Virus record (IMG/VR): IMGVR_UViG_3300037502_001575
Span: 1-23,916 of that record
DNA: 23,916 bases
Reading direction: 5' to 3' (one strand)
Source of the DNA: a virus
This document shows, piece after piece, positions 6,952-14,072 of this stretch (position 1 is its first letter; each line of letters opens with the position of its first letter). Under the pieces are notes generated by a model that ran no database searches, was not told the DNA's origin, and saw only the letters and a list, made by a program, of their open reading frames with translations. A program made the position numbers and the translations under genes.

Positions 6952-7269
6952 ATGTCGTGGACGGTAGCGGGCAATTCATTTAACAGCAGCGGGGATAACA
7001 CCATTGTGGCCGCGCCAGGTGCGGGCTTCCGGTTGCGCATTAAGTATCTGAGCATCCAAAACGAAACCAGCACGTCTACCACACTGCTGGTTAAATGGGG
7101 CGAAACAACCATCGGGCGCAAGGTGCTAGGTAGCGCGTCGGTGGGATACAACTATCATGGCGAGCGTGGCAACGAGTGGTTATTGCCTGCGAACACTGCG
7201 CTAATTGCCAACTTGAGCGGGGCCAACGCACACAATTACGATATTCAATATCGTGTGGAGAGTGTCTAA
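6952..7269 (+). CDS. Probable beta-rich virion protein (105 aa), unknown
   Basis: Preceded by GGAGAAAG; starts ATG 6952 and ends overlapping the next ATG (TAATG at 7267-7271). The composition is Ser/Thr/Asn/Gly-rich, with alternating hydrophobic strands (LRIKYLSIQNE, TTLLVKWGETTIG, YDIQYRV), suggesting a small beta-sandwich. Proteins of this look are common as decoration, head-fibre or tail accessory domains in phages. I recognise no named family. It is the first of three genes lying between terminase and portal, where many phages have none. Confidence 0.65.
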   Translation: MSWTVAGNSFNSSGDNTIVAAPGAGFRLRIKYLSIQNETSTSTTLLVKWGETTIGRKVLGSASVGYNYHGERGNEWLLPANTALIANLSGANAHNYDIQYRVESV

Positions 7270-7745
7270 TGAGCAATCGCGCATCCGTTCTGCGGCGGGC
7301 AATCAACCGGCAGAAACTCACCGGCACATATGAGGAAATCGCAGCGGCATTGAACGCGCGGCCGCTGATTGACAATCCCGTGCCGCGAGGCATGGTAACG
7401 AGGTGGCCGACGCTGATTGACGTGTTGAGGCTGCTCACCGACGCAGAGCGCGCCAAGCTGCGCGACGTGCCGACGTGGTTTATGACGATGGTTATCAACG
7501 CACTAGGCGCGCAGGATGCGGCTGCGTTTGATGCGCACGTTGGTTTGTTGGCAGACTGGCAAATTATCGGCAATCCGACGGCGCGCAAATTGCGCAACCT
7601 GTTGGCCGAAACGCAACCGGACGCCACTTGGAGCGCGCAAATCACCGGCAAATCGTGGGCCGATGAGAACTGGCGCGGGCGCGTGACAGAACAGGACGTG
7701 CAGGCGGCGATGAATCGGCGGCAGGAGAGTGACGATGCTGAGTAA
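7269..7745 (+). CDS. Conserved-looking phage protein of unknown function (158 aa)
   Basis: Start at ATG 7269 (TAATG coupling with the upstream stop); an earlier start at 7176 would overlap the previous gene and read as an unrelated Cys-rich peptide. The protein is mostly helical and hydrophilic: an N-terminal Arg-rich helix (ASVLRRAINRQKL), a Pro-containing loop (LIDNPVPRG), then helices such as LIDVLRLLTDAERAKL and AAAFDAHVGLLADW. No catalytic or metal motif is visible. The N-terminus MSNRAS resembles MSNQAS and MSKQAS of the genes at 737 and 921, probably by chance. Its place between two beta-rich proteins suggests a virion or assembly role, but this is inference only. Confidence 0.65.
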   Translation: MSNRASVLRRAINRQKLTGTYEEIAAALNARPLIDNPVPRGMVTRWPTLIDVLRLLTDAERAKLRDVPTWFMTMVINALGAQDAAAFDAHVGLLADWQIIGNPTARKLRNLLAETQPDATWSAQITGKSWADENWRGRVTEQDVQAAMNRRQESDDAE

Positions 7746-8415
7746 CGGCATTCACATCGGGCGGCGCGGCGGCGTGCGGTTGACGGGCGGCGGGGGCAGT
7801 GCCTGGTGGCTGGCTGGCGGCATTGACCCGGCGGTCGTCGTCGCGGCGTACCAGCCAAAAGGCGCGGCGTCACTTGCTGCGTCTTACGTCAACCTTGCCA
7901 ACCCCGGCACGAATGACGCCGCGCCGGGGGTTGCGCCGACATTTGACGCGGCGACGGGGTGGACGTTCAACGGGACGCAAAATTTAGTAACGGGGATACT
8001 GGCAACAGGCACGACAACAATTGTTGCGCGATTTTCGGACGCCAGTAACAACGGTTATTTGCTAGGCGTGTCCGAAACTGTGGCGCGCCTGGGCGTGTCT
8101 CCGCGCCGCGGCACGGGGACTGTGGTGCGCTATCTGTACAGTTCAGTATCGTCCTTTGTTGACATTTCTCCGGGGATGAGCGCAGGCGTCTTGGGGTTGG
8201 CTGGCCCCAACCGCTACCGAGACGGTGCGAGCGATGGCGCGTTTTCGGCTGAGACATTTACCTCGATTTCTCAAATGCGCATCGGGGCGGCAACAGACGC
8301 CTCTGCGGCGGCATTTGCTTTTTTTAGCGGCAACATCATCGCCGTCGCTATCGCATCATCCACGCTCACCGCGGGCCAGGTGGCGGCGTTGTCGGCGGCG
8401 ATGGCGGCGCTGTAG
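7735..8415 (+). CDS. LamG/concanavalin-like virion protein
   Basis: The ATG at 7735 is preferred over a GTG at 7729, because AGGAG at 7723-7727 is seven bases from the ATG but only one from the GTG. The 226-residue protein starts with a Gly-rich leader (GGVRLTGGGGSAWW). It then shows the pattern of phage LamG-like jelly-roll domains: AYQPKGAASLAASYVNLANP, APTFDAATGWTFNGTQ, an extended beta-rich middle, and a closing strand before a short Ala-rich helix that begins LTAGQVAAL. Such domains bind carbohydrate and often sit on capsids or fibres, giving weak attachment to cell surfaces or mucus. No membrane or signal segment is seen. The location upstream of the portal gene suggests a head-associated role. 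Confidence 0.68.
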   Translation: MLSNGIHIGRRGGVRLTGGGGSAWWLAGGIDPAVVVAAYQPKGAASLAASYVNLANPGTNDAAPGVAPTFDAATGWTFNGTQNLVTGILATGTTTIVARFSDASNNGYLLGVSETVARLGVSPRRGTGTVVRYLYSSVSSFVDISPGMSAGVLGLAGPNRYRDGASDGAFSAETFTSISQMRIGAATDASAAAFAFFSGNIIAVAIASSTLTAGQVAALSAAMAAL

Positions 8416-8435
8416 CCGTGGCGATATTGGGCAAT

Positions 8436-8453
8436 TGTCCCCACACGGGGGCA
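8436..8453 (+). promoter_or_regulatory. Hairpin just upstream of portal start
   Basis: TGTCCCC at 8436-8442 pairs with GGGGGCA at 8447-8453 around an ACAC loop, a 7-bp stem with one G-U pair. It lies in the 52-bp gap between the LamG-like gene and the portal-MuF gene, 15 bases before the ATG at 8468, and borders the ribosome binding site (GAGGGG, 8460-8465). There is no T run after it, so it is not a typical intrinsic terminator. It might protect the message or tune portal translation. Confidence 0.4.
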
Positions 8454-8467
8454 GGGCATGAGGGGCC

Positions 8468-10609
8468 ATGACGAAACTCTTTGACGGCATTAAATCGGTA
8501 CGGCTAGACGACCTGCCGCCGGAGGCGTGGCGCGTCATCGCGGGCGACAGCGACACATCCGCCGAGGCGCAGCGGCTATATGAAACTGTCGCTTTCCTCT
8601 ACCGCTGCGTTGAAGTGCGGGCTAACGCGTTGGTGGCGTTGCCGTGGGCTGTGCAGCGCAATGACGTTGACGTGTGGGTTCATAACGACGGAGCCGCACC
8701 CGCAGAGTTGGTTCCTTTGTCGGACATTCCCGATCTGCTGTGGCAGACTGAGGCGGCCATGTGTCTGGCGGGCGAGGCGTTTTGGCATAAAATCGAGACA
8801 CGCGCGCGCCGCCTGTTGGAAGTGCGGTGGCTATCCCCGTCAACAATTACGCCGGTTTGGGATGCGGACGCCGGACTAATCGGGTACAAGCGCGCGCTGC
8901 CCAACCGCGCGCCGCAACCGATGAGCGTGGAAGAGGTTGTGCATTTCTGGCTTCGAGGAATGCACGAAACCAAACCACGCCGCTCACCGGCAGAGGCCGC
9001 GTCAATCGCAGCGCGCGTTATCTATAACACTGATTTGTTCACTGCCGGATTTTTTGAGCGGGGCGCAATCAAGGCGACGCTGCTAACGGTGGACGGCAAT
9101 CCACTACCGGCAGAGCGCGAGCGCATTAAGAGTTGGTGGCGGCGTTTTATGGCGGGCGTCAAGAACGCGTTTACGGCTGAGGTAGTCGCGGCGTCTGTCA
9201 AGCCCGTGGTAGTCGGTGACGGCATCGGCGAGCTTGCCAACACTGCGCTCACCGCCGAGAAACGCGAGGATATCGCCACGGCTATGGGTGTACCGCACAG
9301 CCTGGTGTTATCCAACGCGGCCAACTACGCCACGTCACAGCAGGATGAAATCAATTTTTACAACTTGACAATCGTGCCAGAGGCGCGACTAATCGAGCGG
9401 CAAATCAACCGTCAATTGTTTGAGCCGCTGGGGTTGCAGTTTCAATTCCGGCCTGAGGAGTTGTCCGTTTACCAGGAGGACGAAACGCAGCGCGCGCAGG
9501 CGTTCTCGCTGTATGTCGGGGCGGGCATTCCGTTGGGTACGGCTGCACAAATTCTTGGCGTATCACTGCCCGACGGCATGGAATACGACGATCTAAACGT
9601 TGCGCCACAACCAGCGCAGCCCGCGCCAAGTGTTGACAATAACAACGACGACGATAGCGACGACGACGACGACAATGAGGCCGTGCGGCGTGTGGAGCTT
9701 CGCAGGTTGCGGCGGTGGGCCAAAGGCAAGCGACAGCCGGACGTGGATAAATTCAACAGCGACGTGTTGAGCCGTGTTGACAAAATGGCCGCGCTTGGCC
9801 TGTCTGACACGAAGGAGGCAGCCACGGCGCACGATTTTTTTACCCGTGAGCTATGGACGCCGCAACGCTGGCAGGCGTACAAAGCAATGACGTTGCAGCT
9901 TGACCCAGATGACGATGAGGCCGAGCAGCAAGCGCGCATGGAGTTGGAACGTGAATTGGCAAATAATCTGGAACGTGAGTTAACCCGGCAATTAAACACG
10001 CTGTTACCGCCGGGGACACCGGACGATGAAATTGACAACTTGGTGCGTGCGGCGGCGGGGCGGGTAGACGAAACGAGTAGCGGCGTGCGTGAGGTATTAC
10101 GTCGCGCGTTGATTGATGATGCCAGTTTGGGCGTAGCGGTGGCATTTGACACGTTGGAGCAGGTGGGCATGGCGTTTGACTGGACATTGGCGAATACCGA
10201 GGCGGCAGAATGGGCGCAACGGTACAGCTACGACCTGGTGACGCGCATCAACGACCACACGCGCACGCGCTTGGGGACGGCGGTTAACGACTGGTTCAAC
10301 GAACGCACCACGCTGCGCGACTTGCGGCGGGAACTTGCGCCGCTGTTCGGTAATCGTCGCGCGCAGCTAATCGCCCAAACCGAGACGACGCGGGCGGCGG
10401 CGGAAGGGGCGCGCATCGGCTTTGCGCAGACCGAGGGCATCAATGAATGGGAATGGGCGGCAGTTGCCGACGAACGCGTGTGCCCGATCTGCGGCGGGTT
10501 GCACGGCAAGCGCGCTGTGCTGGGGCAGCCGTTTGTGTGGAACGGGGCGCAGTACACGCCCCCGGCTCACCCAGGATGTCGGTGCTTTGTGCGGGCCGTA
10601 ATTGCATAG
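8468..10609 (+). CDS. Portal protein fused to MuF/SPP1-gp7-like head morphogenesis protein
   Basis: A single 713-residue reading frame. Residues 1-380 read as an HK97-type portal: LYETVAFLYRCVEVRANALV near the start, EVRWLSPSTITPVWD, GELANTALTAEKREDIATAMGVP and the helix around residues 300-340. The portal is the dodecameric DNA channel at the capsid vertex. Residues 385-405 are an Asn/Asp linker. Residues 425-713 form a MuF domain: long charged helices, then AQTETTRAAAEGARIGFAQ and the closing Cys/His pattern CPIC (672-675) with HPGCRC (701-706). MuF proteins are minor head proteins bound to the portal and normally have their own gene (SPP1 gp6 and gp7). Here they are joined with no stop between. 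GAGGGG precedes the ATG. Confidence 0.92.
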   Translation: MTKLFDGIKSVRLDDLPPEAWRVIAGDSDTSAEAQRLYETVAFLYRCVEVRANALVALPWAVQRNDVDVWVHNDGAAPAELVPLSDIPDLLWQTEAAMCLAGEAFWHKIETRARRLLEVRWLSPSTITPVWDADAGLIGYKRALPNRAPQPMSVEEVVHFWLRGMHETKPRRSPAEAASIAARVIYNTDLFTAGFFERGAIKATLLTVDGNPLPAERERIKSWWRRFMAGVKNAFTAEVVAASVKPVVVGDGIGELANTALTAEKREDIATAMGVPHSLVLSNAANYATSQQDEINFYNLTIVPEARLIERQINRQLFEPLGLQFQFRPEELSVYQEDETQRAQAFSLYVGAGIPLGTAAQILGVSLPDGMEYDDLNVAPQPAQPAPSVDNNNDDDSDDDDDNEAVRRVELRRLRRWAKGKRQPDVDKFNSDVLSRVDKMAALGLSDTKEAATAHDFFTRELWTPQRWQAYKAMTLQLDPDDDEAEQQARMELERELANNLERELTRQLNTLLPPGTPDDEIDNLVRAAAGRVDETSSGVREVLRRALIDDASLGVAVAFDTLEQVGMAFDWTLANTEAAEWAQRYSYDLVTRINDHTRTRLGTAVNDWFNERTTLRDLRRELAPLFGNRRAQLIAQTETTRAAAEGARIGFAQTEGINEWEWAAVADERVCPICGGLHGKRAVLGQPFVWNGAQYTPPAHPGCRCFVRAVIA

Positions 10610-10618
10610 AGGGCGAAT

Positions 10619-11098
10619 ATGGCAAGAGGGCAAATCGATGGGCTAGACGCCCTGCTTAAGCGGCTAGACGCCGTGACCGCCGCGCAGGTCGTTGTGCCGC
10701 CCATGCGGCGCGCTGTGGAACGCATCAAGCGGCGAATGCAGGTTTACCCGCCGCCCCCGGCGGCTATTCAGGGGCCAAGCAGCCGCCCTGTGCGATTTCG
10801 TACCGGGGCCGGAGCCGATGTATCGTTTGTGGCTCGCAGCCGAGGCCAGTATAAACGCACAGGCACATATGGCAGGCGATGGACAACGCGTGTATGGGGT
10901 GAGGCACGCAGCAATGTTATTTATGGCCGCGTAGGCAATAACACCAAATACGCCCCGTGGGTGGGGTCGCAGCGATTTCAGGCAGGCATTCACCGCAACC
11001 GATGGGGCACAGACGAACAGGCGTTGCGCCAAGAATTGCCTATTATTCAGGCTGATTTTACAGCAACAATTGATCGAGCGTTAGGAGGCAAACGATGA
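10619..11098 (+). CDS. Putative HK97-gp10-like structural/connector protein
   Basis: A 159-residue basic protein (many Arg) starting 9 bp after the portal-MuF gene and overlapping the protease-capsid start by 4 nt. The N-terminus is helical (GLDALLKRLDAV, VVPPMRRAVERIKRRM). A Gly/Arg-rich middle follows, then NVIYGRVGNNTKYAPWVGSQ and a C-terminal helix. The V-x-N-x-x-x-YA-x-x-V element near the C-terminal third resembles HK97 gp10-type tail completion proteins, which sit at the head-tail interface. The gene position, before the capsid gene instead of after it, is unusual for that family. A minor head protein partnering the MuF domain is an alternative. Confidence 0.5.
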   Translation: MARGQIDGLDALLKRLDAVTAAQVVVPPMRRAVERIKRRMQVYPPPPAAIQGPSSRPVRFRTGAGADVSFVARSRGQYKRTGTYGRRWTTRVWGEARSNVIYGRVGNNTKYAPWVGSQRFQAGIHRNRWGTDEQALRQELPIIQADFTATIDRALGGKR

Positions 11099-12846
11099 AT
11101 GCAACAGTTGAAATCAAGGCGGTGACTGAGGATACCGTCACCGTCGCCGGGTATGGTGTGCTGTTTGGCGGCACTGATTTGGACGGTGAAACGTTCCACC
11201 AAGATACCGAGTTCATGCTTGATCTGGTTCCTGCGAAGCTGGTGCTGTACGATCACGCGCGCGGCCCGGTGCGCCACGTTATCGGCAAAACCACAACCGT
11301 CACGCCGGATGAGCGCGGGCTGTGGGTGGAGGCGGAATTGAACCGCCATACTGATTATGTTGAACAGGTTATGACGCTGGTAAAGGCGGGCGCGCTGGGT
11401 TGGTCGTCGGGCAGCGTCGGCCATTTGACGCAGCGCAACGGCAAGAGTATCACGCGCTGGCCTATTATCGAGTTTTCCCTGACACCGACTCCCGCGGAAC
11501 CGCGGACTGTTGGTGTTGAGATTATCAAATCGTTGGCAGATGTAGACGAGTCGTATAGACTGTTATTGCCGGAGGACGCCATCGCTCTCACCGAGGATGC
11601 GTCGGTGCAAACAGACGTTGTAAAGGCAAACGCATTGATTCATGTGGAGGATACAGTGAGCGAAGAGCGCGCGACTACTGAAGTCGCTGAGGCCGAGCAG
11701 GTTAAGTCCCTGAACAACCGGCTCGACGCGTTGTCGGAAACGATGGCGCAGGTTTTGCAATTCATGCAGGATAGCCCGAAGGTGAAGTCCGCGGGCTATT
11801 TCACCGAGGATGGCGGCGCGGCGGACGCTAACGTCAAGAGCTTTGGCGACTGGCTTATGGCCGTGCGCCGCAATGACGTTACCCGTCTGGCAAAGGTTTA
11901 CAAGAGCGTCGGCACGAAGGATATGACGCTTGGCACTGGCACTCAGGGCGGCTACCTGGTTCCGCCTGAATACGGCACGCGCCTCATGCAGTTGGCCGCT
12001 ACGCAGTCGCAGATTACCGGGCGCGTCACGCTGATTAACGTCAACAGTGACAGCGGCGCGTATCCTGTGCTGGATCAGTACATTGTTCCTACTGCCGGTT
12101 CCGGCAACAGCGCAATGGCCGCTGGCGTTACCGCCAACGTCACCGCCGAGGGCGCGCTGCTGACTGAGACGCAGGCCGGGTTTGAGGATTTGCAATACCG
12201 CGTCTACAAGGTTGGTGGGTTCACCGAGGTTACCAACGAACTGATTAGCGACAGCCCGCAGGCTATTGAGACGCTGCTGTCGCAACTGTTTGGCATCGCC
12301 ATCGCCGCCAAGAATGAGCGCAACATTTTGCGCGGGACTGGCGCGGGCGAACCGCTCGGCATCCTGAACGCCGCGTGTGCGGTTGGCATTTCCCCGAATA
12401 CCAACAACGAGTTTAAGTGGCAGGACGCGCTGAGCATGGTTGCGCGTTTCAAGAGCGCGGGCGGTTCGCCGGTGTGGTTGATTCACCCGTCGATTTGGCC
12501 GGACATTGGCGCAATGGAAAGCAGCGCGGGCGGCTCTGTGTGGCAGGCCAACATGACGGCGGGCAGCCCGTCTACGCTGTTGAGCTACCCGATTCTGGTT
12601 AGCGAACACCTGCCGCAGGCCAACAATGCCGGTGCGGTTATGCTGGCAGATTTGTCGGCGTATCTGTGGTTCCAGCGTGAGGGTTTGCAGATTGCCTACA
12701 GCGAACACGCTGCTTTCACCACCGACAAGGGGACGTGGCGTTTCACCCAGCGTGTGGACGGCAAGCCGTGGCTGCGCTCGGCCATTACCATGTCCGATCC
12801 GCAGGGAAGCTACACCGTTAGCCCGTTCGTGTACCACAACGACTAA
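11095..12846 (+). CDS. Prohead protease fused to HK97-like major capsid protein
   Basis: A 583-residue protein starting at ATG 11095 with AGGAGG six bases upstream. Residues 1-145 match the HK97-type prohead protease: AGYGVLFG, the catalytic His54 in LYDHARGPVRHVIG, a Ser in GWSSGSVG (104-106), and EFSLTPTPAEP, which closes the fold. Residues about 190-226 form a coiled coil, like the delta/scaffold region that the protease removes. Residues about 240-583 are an HK97-fold capsid: SVGTKDMTLGTGTQGGYLVPPEYG, an extended loop, TNELISDSP, and GTGAGEPLGIL toward the end. These are normally two or three genes. With every capsid subunit carrying a protease the shell would be crowded, so the internal start described separately is probably important. 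Confidence 0.92.
   Translation: MNATVEIKAVTEDTVTVAGYGVLFGGTDLDGETFHQDTEFMLDLVPAKLVLYDHARGPVRHVIGKTTTVTPDERGLWVEAELNRHTDYVEQVMTLVKAGALGWSSGSVGHLTQRNGKSITRWPIIEFSLTPTPAEPRTVGVEIIKSLADVDESYRLLLPEDAIALTEDASVQTDVVKANALIHVEDTVSEERATTEVAEAEQVKSLNNRLDALSETMAQVLQFMQDSPKVKSAGYFTEDGGAADANVKSFGDWLMAVRRNDVTRLAKVYKSVGTKDMTLGTGTQGGYLVPPEYGTRLMQLAATQSQITGRVTLINVNSDSGAYPVLDQYIVPTAGSGNSAMAAGVTANVTAEGALLTETQAGFEDLQYRVYKVGGFTEVTNELISDSPQAIETLLSQLFGIAIAAKNERNILRGTGAGEPLGILNAACAVGISPNTNNEFKWQDALSMVARFKSAGGSPVWLIHPSIWPDIGAMESSAGGSVWQANMTAGSPSTLLSYPILVSEHLPQANNAGAVMLADLSAYLWFQREGLQIAYSEHAAFTTDKGTWRFTQRVDGKPWLRSAITMSDPQGSYTVSPFVYHND
11646..11658 (+). promoter_or_regulatory. Internal Shine-Dalgarno and in-frame GTG inside the protease-capsid gene
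   Basis: GGAGG at 11646-11650 is followed five bases later by GTG at 11656-11658. This GTG is in frame with the fusion gene (codon 188) and begins the coiled-coil segment VSEERATTEV, exactly between the protease domain and the scaffold/capsid part. A site of this strength at a domain boundary is unlikely to be chance. An ATG at 11642 is out of frame. Confidence 0.72.
11656..12846 (+). CDS. Major capsid protein precursor from internal start (nested product)
   Basis: Initiation at GTG 11656 would give a 396-residue protein without the protease domain, close to the 385 residues of the HK97 capsid precursor. It begins with a charged coiled coil (LNNRLDALSETMAQVLQFMQ), expected of a delta/scaffold domain, and continues through the whole HK97-fold capsid. 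It would supply the several hundred subunits of the shell, while the less abundant full-length fusion supplies the maturation protease inside the prohead. The logic resembles lambda C/Nu3, where an in-frame nested gene gives a scaffold from within a protease gene. Whether both products are made is inference from the ribosome binding site. A proteolytic split of the fusion is the alternative. Confidence 0.68.
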   Translation: MSEERATTEVAEAEQVKSLNNRLDALSETMAQVLQFMQDSPKVKSAGYFTEDGGAADANVKSFGDWLMAVRRNDVTRLAKVYKSVGTKDMTLGTGTQGGYLVPPEYGTRLMQLAATQSQITGRVTLINVNSDSGAYPVLDQYIVPTAGSGNSAMAAGVTANVTAEGALLTETQAGFEDLQYRVYKVGGFTEVTNELISDSPQAIETLLSQLFGIAIAAKNERNILRGTGAGEPLGILNAACAVGISPNTNNEFKWQDALSMVARFKSAGGSPVWLIHPSIWPDIGAMESSAGGSVWQANMTAGSPSTLLSYPILVSEHLPQANNAGAVMLADLSAYLWFQREGLQIAYSEHAAFTTDKGTWRFTQRVDGKPWLRSAITMSDPQGSYTVSPFVYHND

Positions 12847-12857
12847 GGAGACTGACA

Positions 12858-13310
12858 ATGGCTATTAAGCCTTCTGAACAAATGGCGATTGTCGCCACGA
12901 TTGATCCAGACGCGTACGGGGCTGACACCTACGTTAGCGACTGGATTGACATTGGCAAATTCAAGGGCGGCCTCATGGCTGTCGTTATGGCGGGCGACTT
13001 GGGGACTAGCGCGACGCTGGACGCCAAGTGGCGGCAGGCCACGTCCAACGCCGGGGCCAACGCCAAAGATTTTAGCCCCGCGCTGTCTATCACTCAGTTG
13101 ACGCAAGCCGGGACTGACAGCGACAAGCAAATTATTCTCCAGGTGACTGCGGACAAATGCGACTTGGCTAACGGGTTCCGCTTTGTGGCTCTGAGCATGA
13201 CTGTAGCCGTTGCCACCAGCGACGCGGGCGCGATTGTAATCGGTTTGGGCGCGGACTATGGCCCTGCTGAACAGTACGACTTGGCGTCTGTTGACGAGAT
13301 TGTCGGCTAA
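12858..13310 (+). CDS. Probable capsid decoration/head accessory protein
   Basis: A 150-residue protein directly after the capsid gene, with AGGAG before the ATG. It is Ala/Gly/Asp-rich, with short alternating hydrophobic strands: SDWIDIGKFKGGLMAVVMAG, LDAKWRQATS, QIILQVTADKCDLANGFRFV and AIVIGLGADYGPAE. It looks like a single beta-sandwich domain. Many phages encode small decoration or head-associated proteins at this place. The pattern of a noise-like strand followed by QATSNAGANAKD is shared with uncharacterised phage proteins next to capsid genes, as far as I recall. No enzymatic motif is seen. Decoration is inferred from position and composition. Confidence 0.6.
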   Translation: MAIKPSEQMAIVATIDPDAYGADTYVSDWIDIGKFKGGLMAVVMAGDLGTSATLDAKWRQATSNAGANAKDFSPALSITQLTQAGTDSDKQIILQVTADKCDLANGFRFVALSMTVAVATSDAGAIVIGLGADYGPAEQYDLASVDEIVG

Positions 13311-13312
13311 TC

Positions 13313-13489
13313 ATGCAAGGAATCGCACAGGCGTTTATTGATGAGTTTCGGCCTGGGGACAATATCCCTGATGGCCGTTACGAACCAGAACACTGGGCGG
13401 TTATGGTGGAGCGGGGGGTTGTCATGCCCCCCGCGGCCACCACGCCAGAACCAGACGCGCAACCTAAGCGGCAGCGCAAGGCGGAATAA
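13313..13489 (+). CDS. Small protein (58 aa) between head and connector genes
   Basis: ATG at 13313, two bases after the previous stop. It ends as TAATG overlapping the connector gene at 13489. The sequence runs FIDEFRPGDNIPDGRY, then HWAVMVERGVVMPP, then a Pro/Glu linker and a basic tail (PKRQRKAE). Small proteins with an F-x-PG-x-x-IP and an M/L-x-x-RG-V pattern often occur at this position in siphophages, between capsid and connector genes. Their role is unknown; a basic tail could contact DNA at the vertex. The tight coupling on both sides supports it being real. Confidence 0.7.
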   Translation: MQGIAQAFIDEFRPGDNIPDGRYEPEHWAVMVERGVVMPPAATTPEPDAQPKRQRKAE

Positions 13490-14070
13490 TGGCATACACC
13501 ACAGTTAGCGCACTCAAGACGTATCTCGGCGTTGTCGGCAACACAGATGACGCGCTGCTGACTGCGCTGATTGCGCGTGCGCAGGCCATTGTGGATGCGT
13601 ACTGTGGCCGGACGTTTGAGGCAGCACAGGATAGCACGCGCAAGCTAGACGCCAAACTGAGCGTAAGTCCCGACAAGCGGACGCTGTATGTCGAGCGCGA
13701 TCTATGCGCTATCACCAGTATCACCAACGGCGACGGCGTGAGCGTGGCGGCGTCTGAATATGTCACAGAGCCACGCTGGGAGACACCGTTTTACGGCGTG
13801 ACATTGAAGCGGGAATCTGACATCCGTTGGACGTGGGACAATACGCCAGAGGATGCAATCACCGTAGTAGGGCGGTGGGCATACAGCGCGACGGCTCCGG
13901 CTGATATAGTGCAAGCAACAGAACGTCTAGCGGCCTATTTGTACCGGCAAAAGGACAACATGAGCGACTTAGATCGTGCTGTGGCGGTTAGCAGCAACAT
14001 GACTGTGCTACCGCAAAGCTTACCGCGCGACGTTCAACTAATCCTTGCGCCATACCGGCGGGCGGTGTAG
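13489..14070 (+). CDS. Head-tail connector (HK97 gp6 / SPP1 gp15-like adaptor)
   Basis: A 193-residue protein starting MAYTTVSALKTYLGV, the typical first helix of gp6-like adaptors, continuing DDALLTALIARAQAIVDAYCGRTFE, a highly characteristic helix pair. The middle holds beta strands with LYVERDLCAITSITNGDGV, and the C-terminal half includes an AAYLYRQKDN helix. Adaptors of this family form a 12- or 13-mer ring below the portal after packaging and provide the site for the tail or stopper. It is coupled to the preceding small gene by TAATG. It is longer than the HK97 protein (about 110 residues) but typical of the longer gp15-like versions. Confidence 0.85.
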   Translation: MAYTTVSALKTYLGVVGNTDDALLTALIARAQAIVDAYCGRTFEAAQDSTRKLDAKLSVSPDKRTLYVERDLCAITSITNGDGVSVAASEYVTEPRWETPFYGVTLKRESDIRWTWDNTPEDAITVVGRWAYSATAPADIVQATERLAAYLYRQKDNMSDLDRAVAVSSNMTVLPQSLPRDVQLILAPYRRAV

Positions 14071-14072
14071 CG

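Noticed and set aside
7176-7268. Upstream start for the gene at 7269
   Set aside because: The leader would overlap the previous gene entirely and is Cys-rich nonsense; the TAATG coupling at 7267-7271 fits better.
7091-7873. 260-residue minus-strand open frame
   Set aside because: Arg/Ser-rich translation without recognisable features, overlapping three well-packed plus-strand genes.
11563-12858. 431-residue open frame on the minus strand opposite the capsid gene
   Set aside because: It mirrors the strongly biased codons of the capsid gene, has no motif or ribosome binding context, and covers a certain gene on the other strand.
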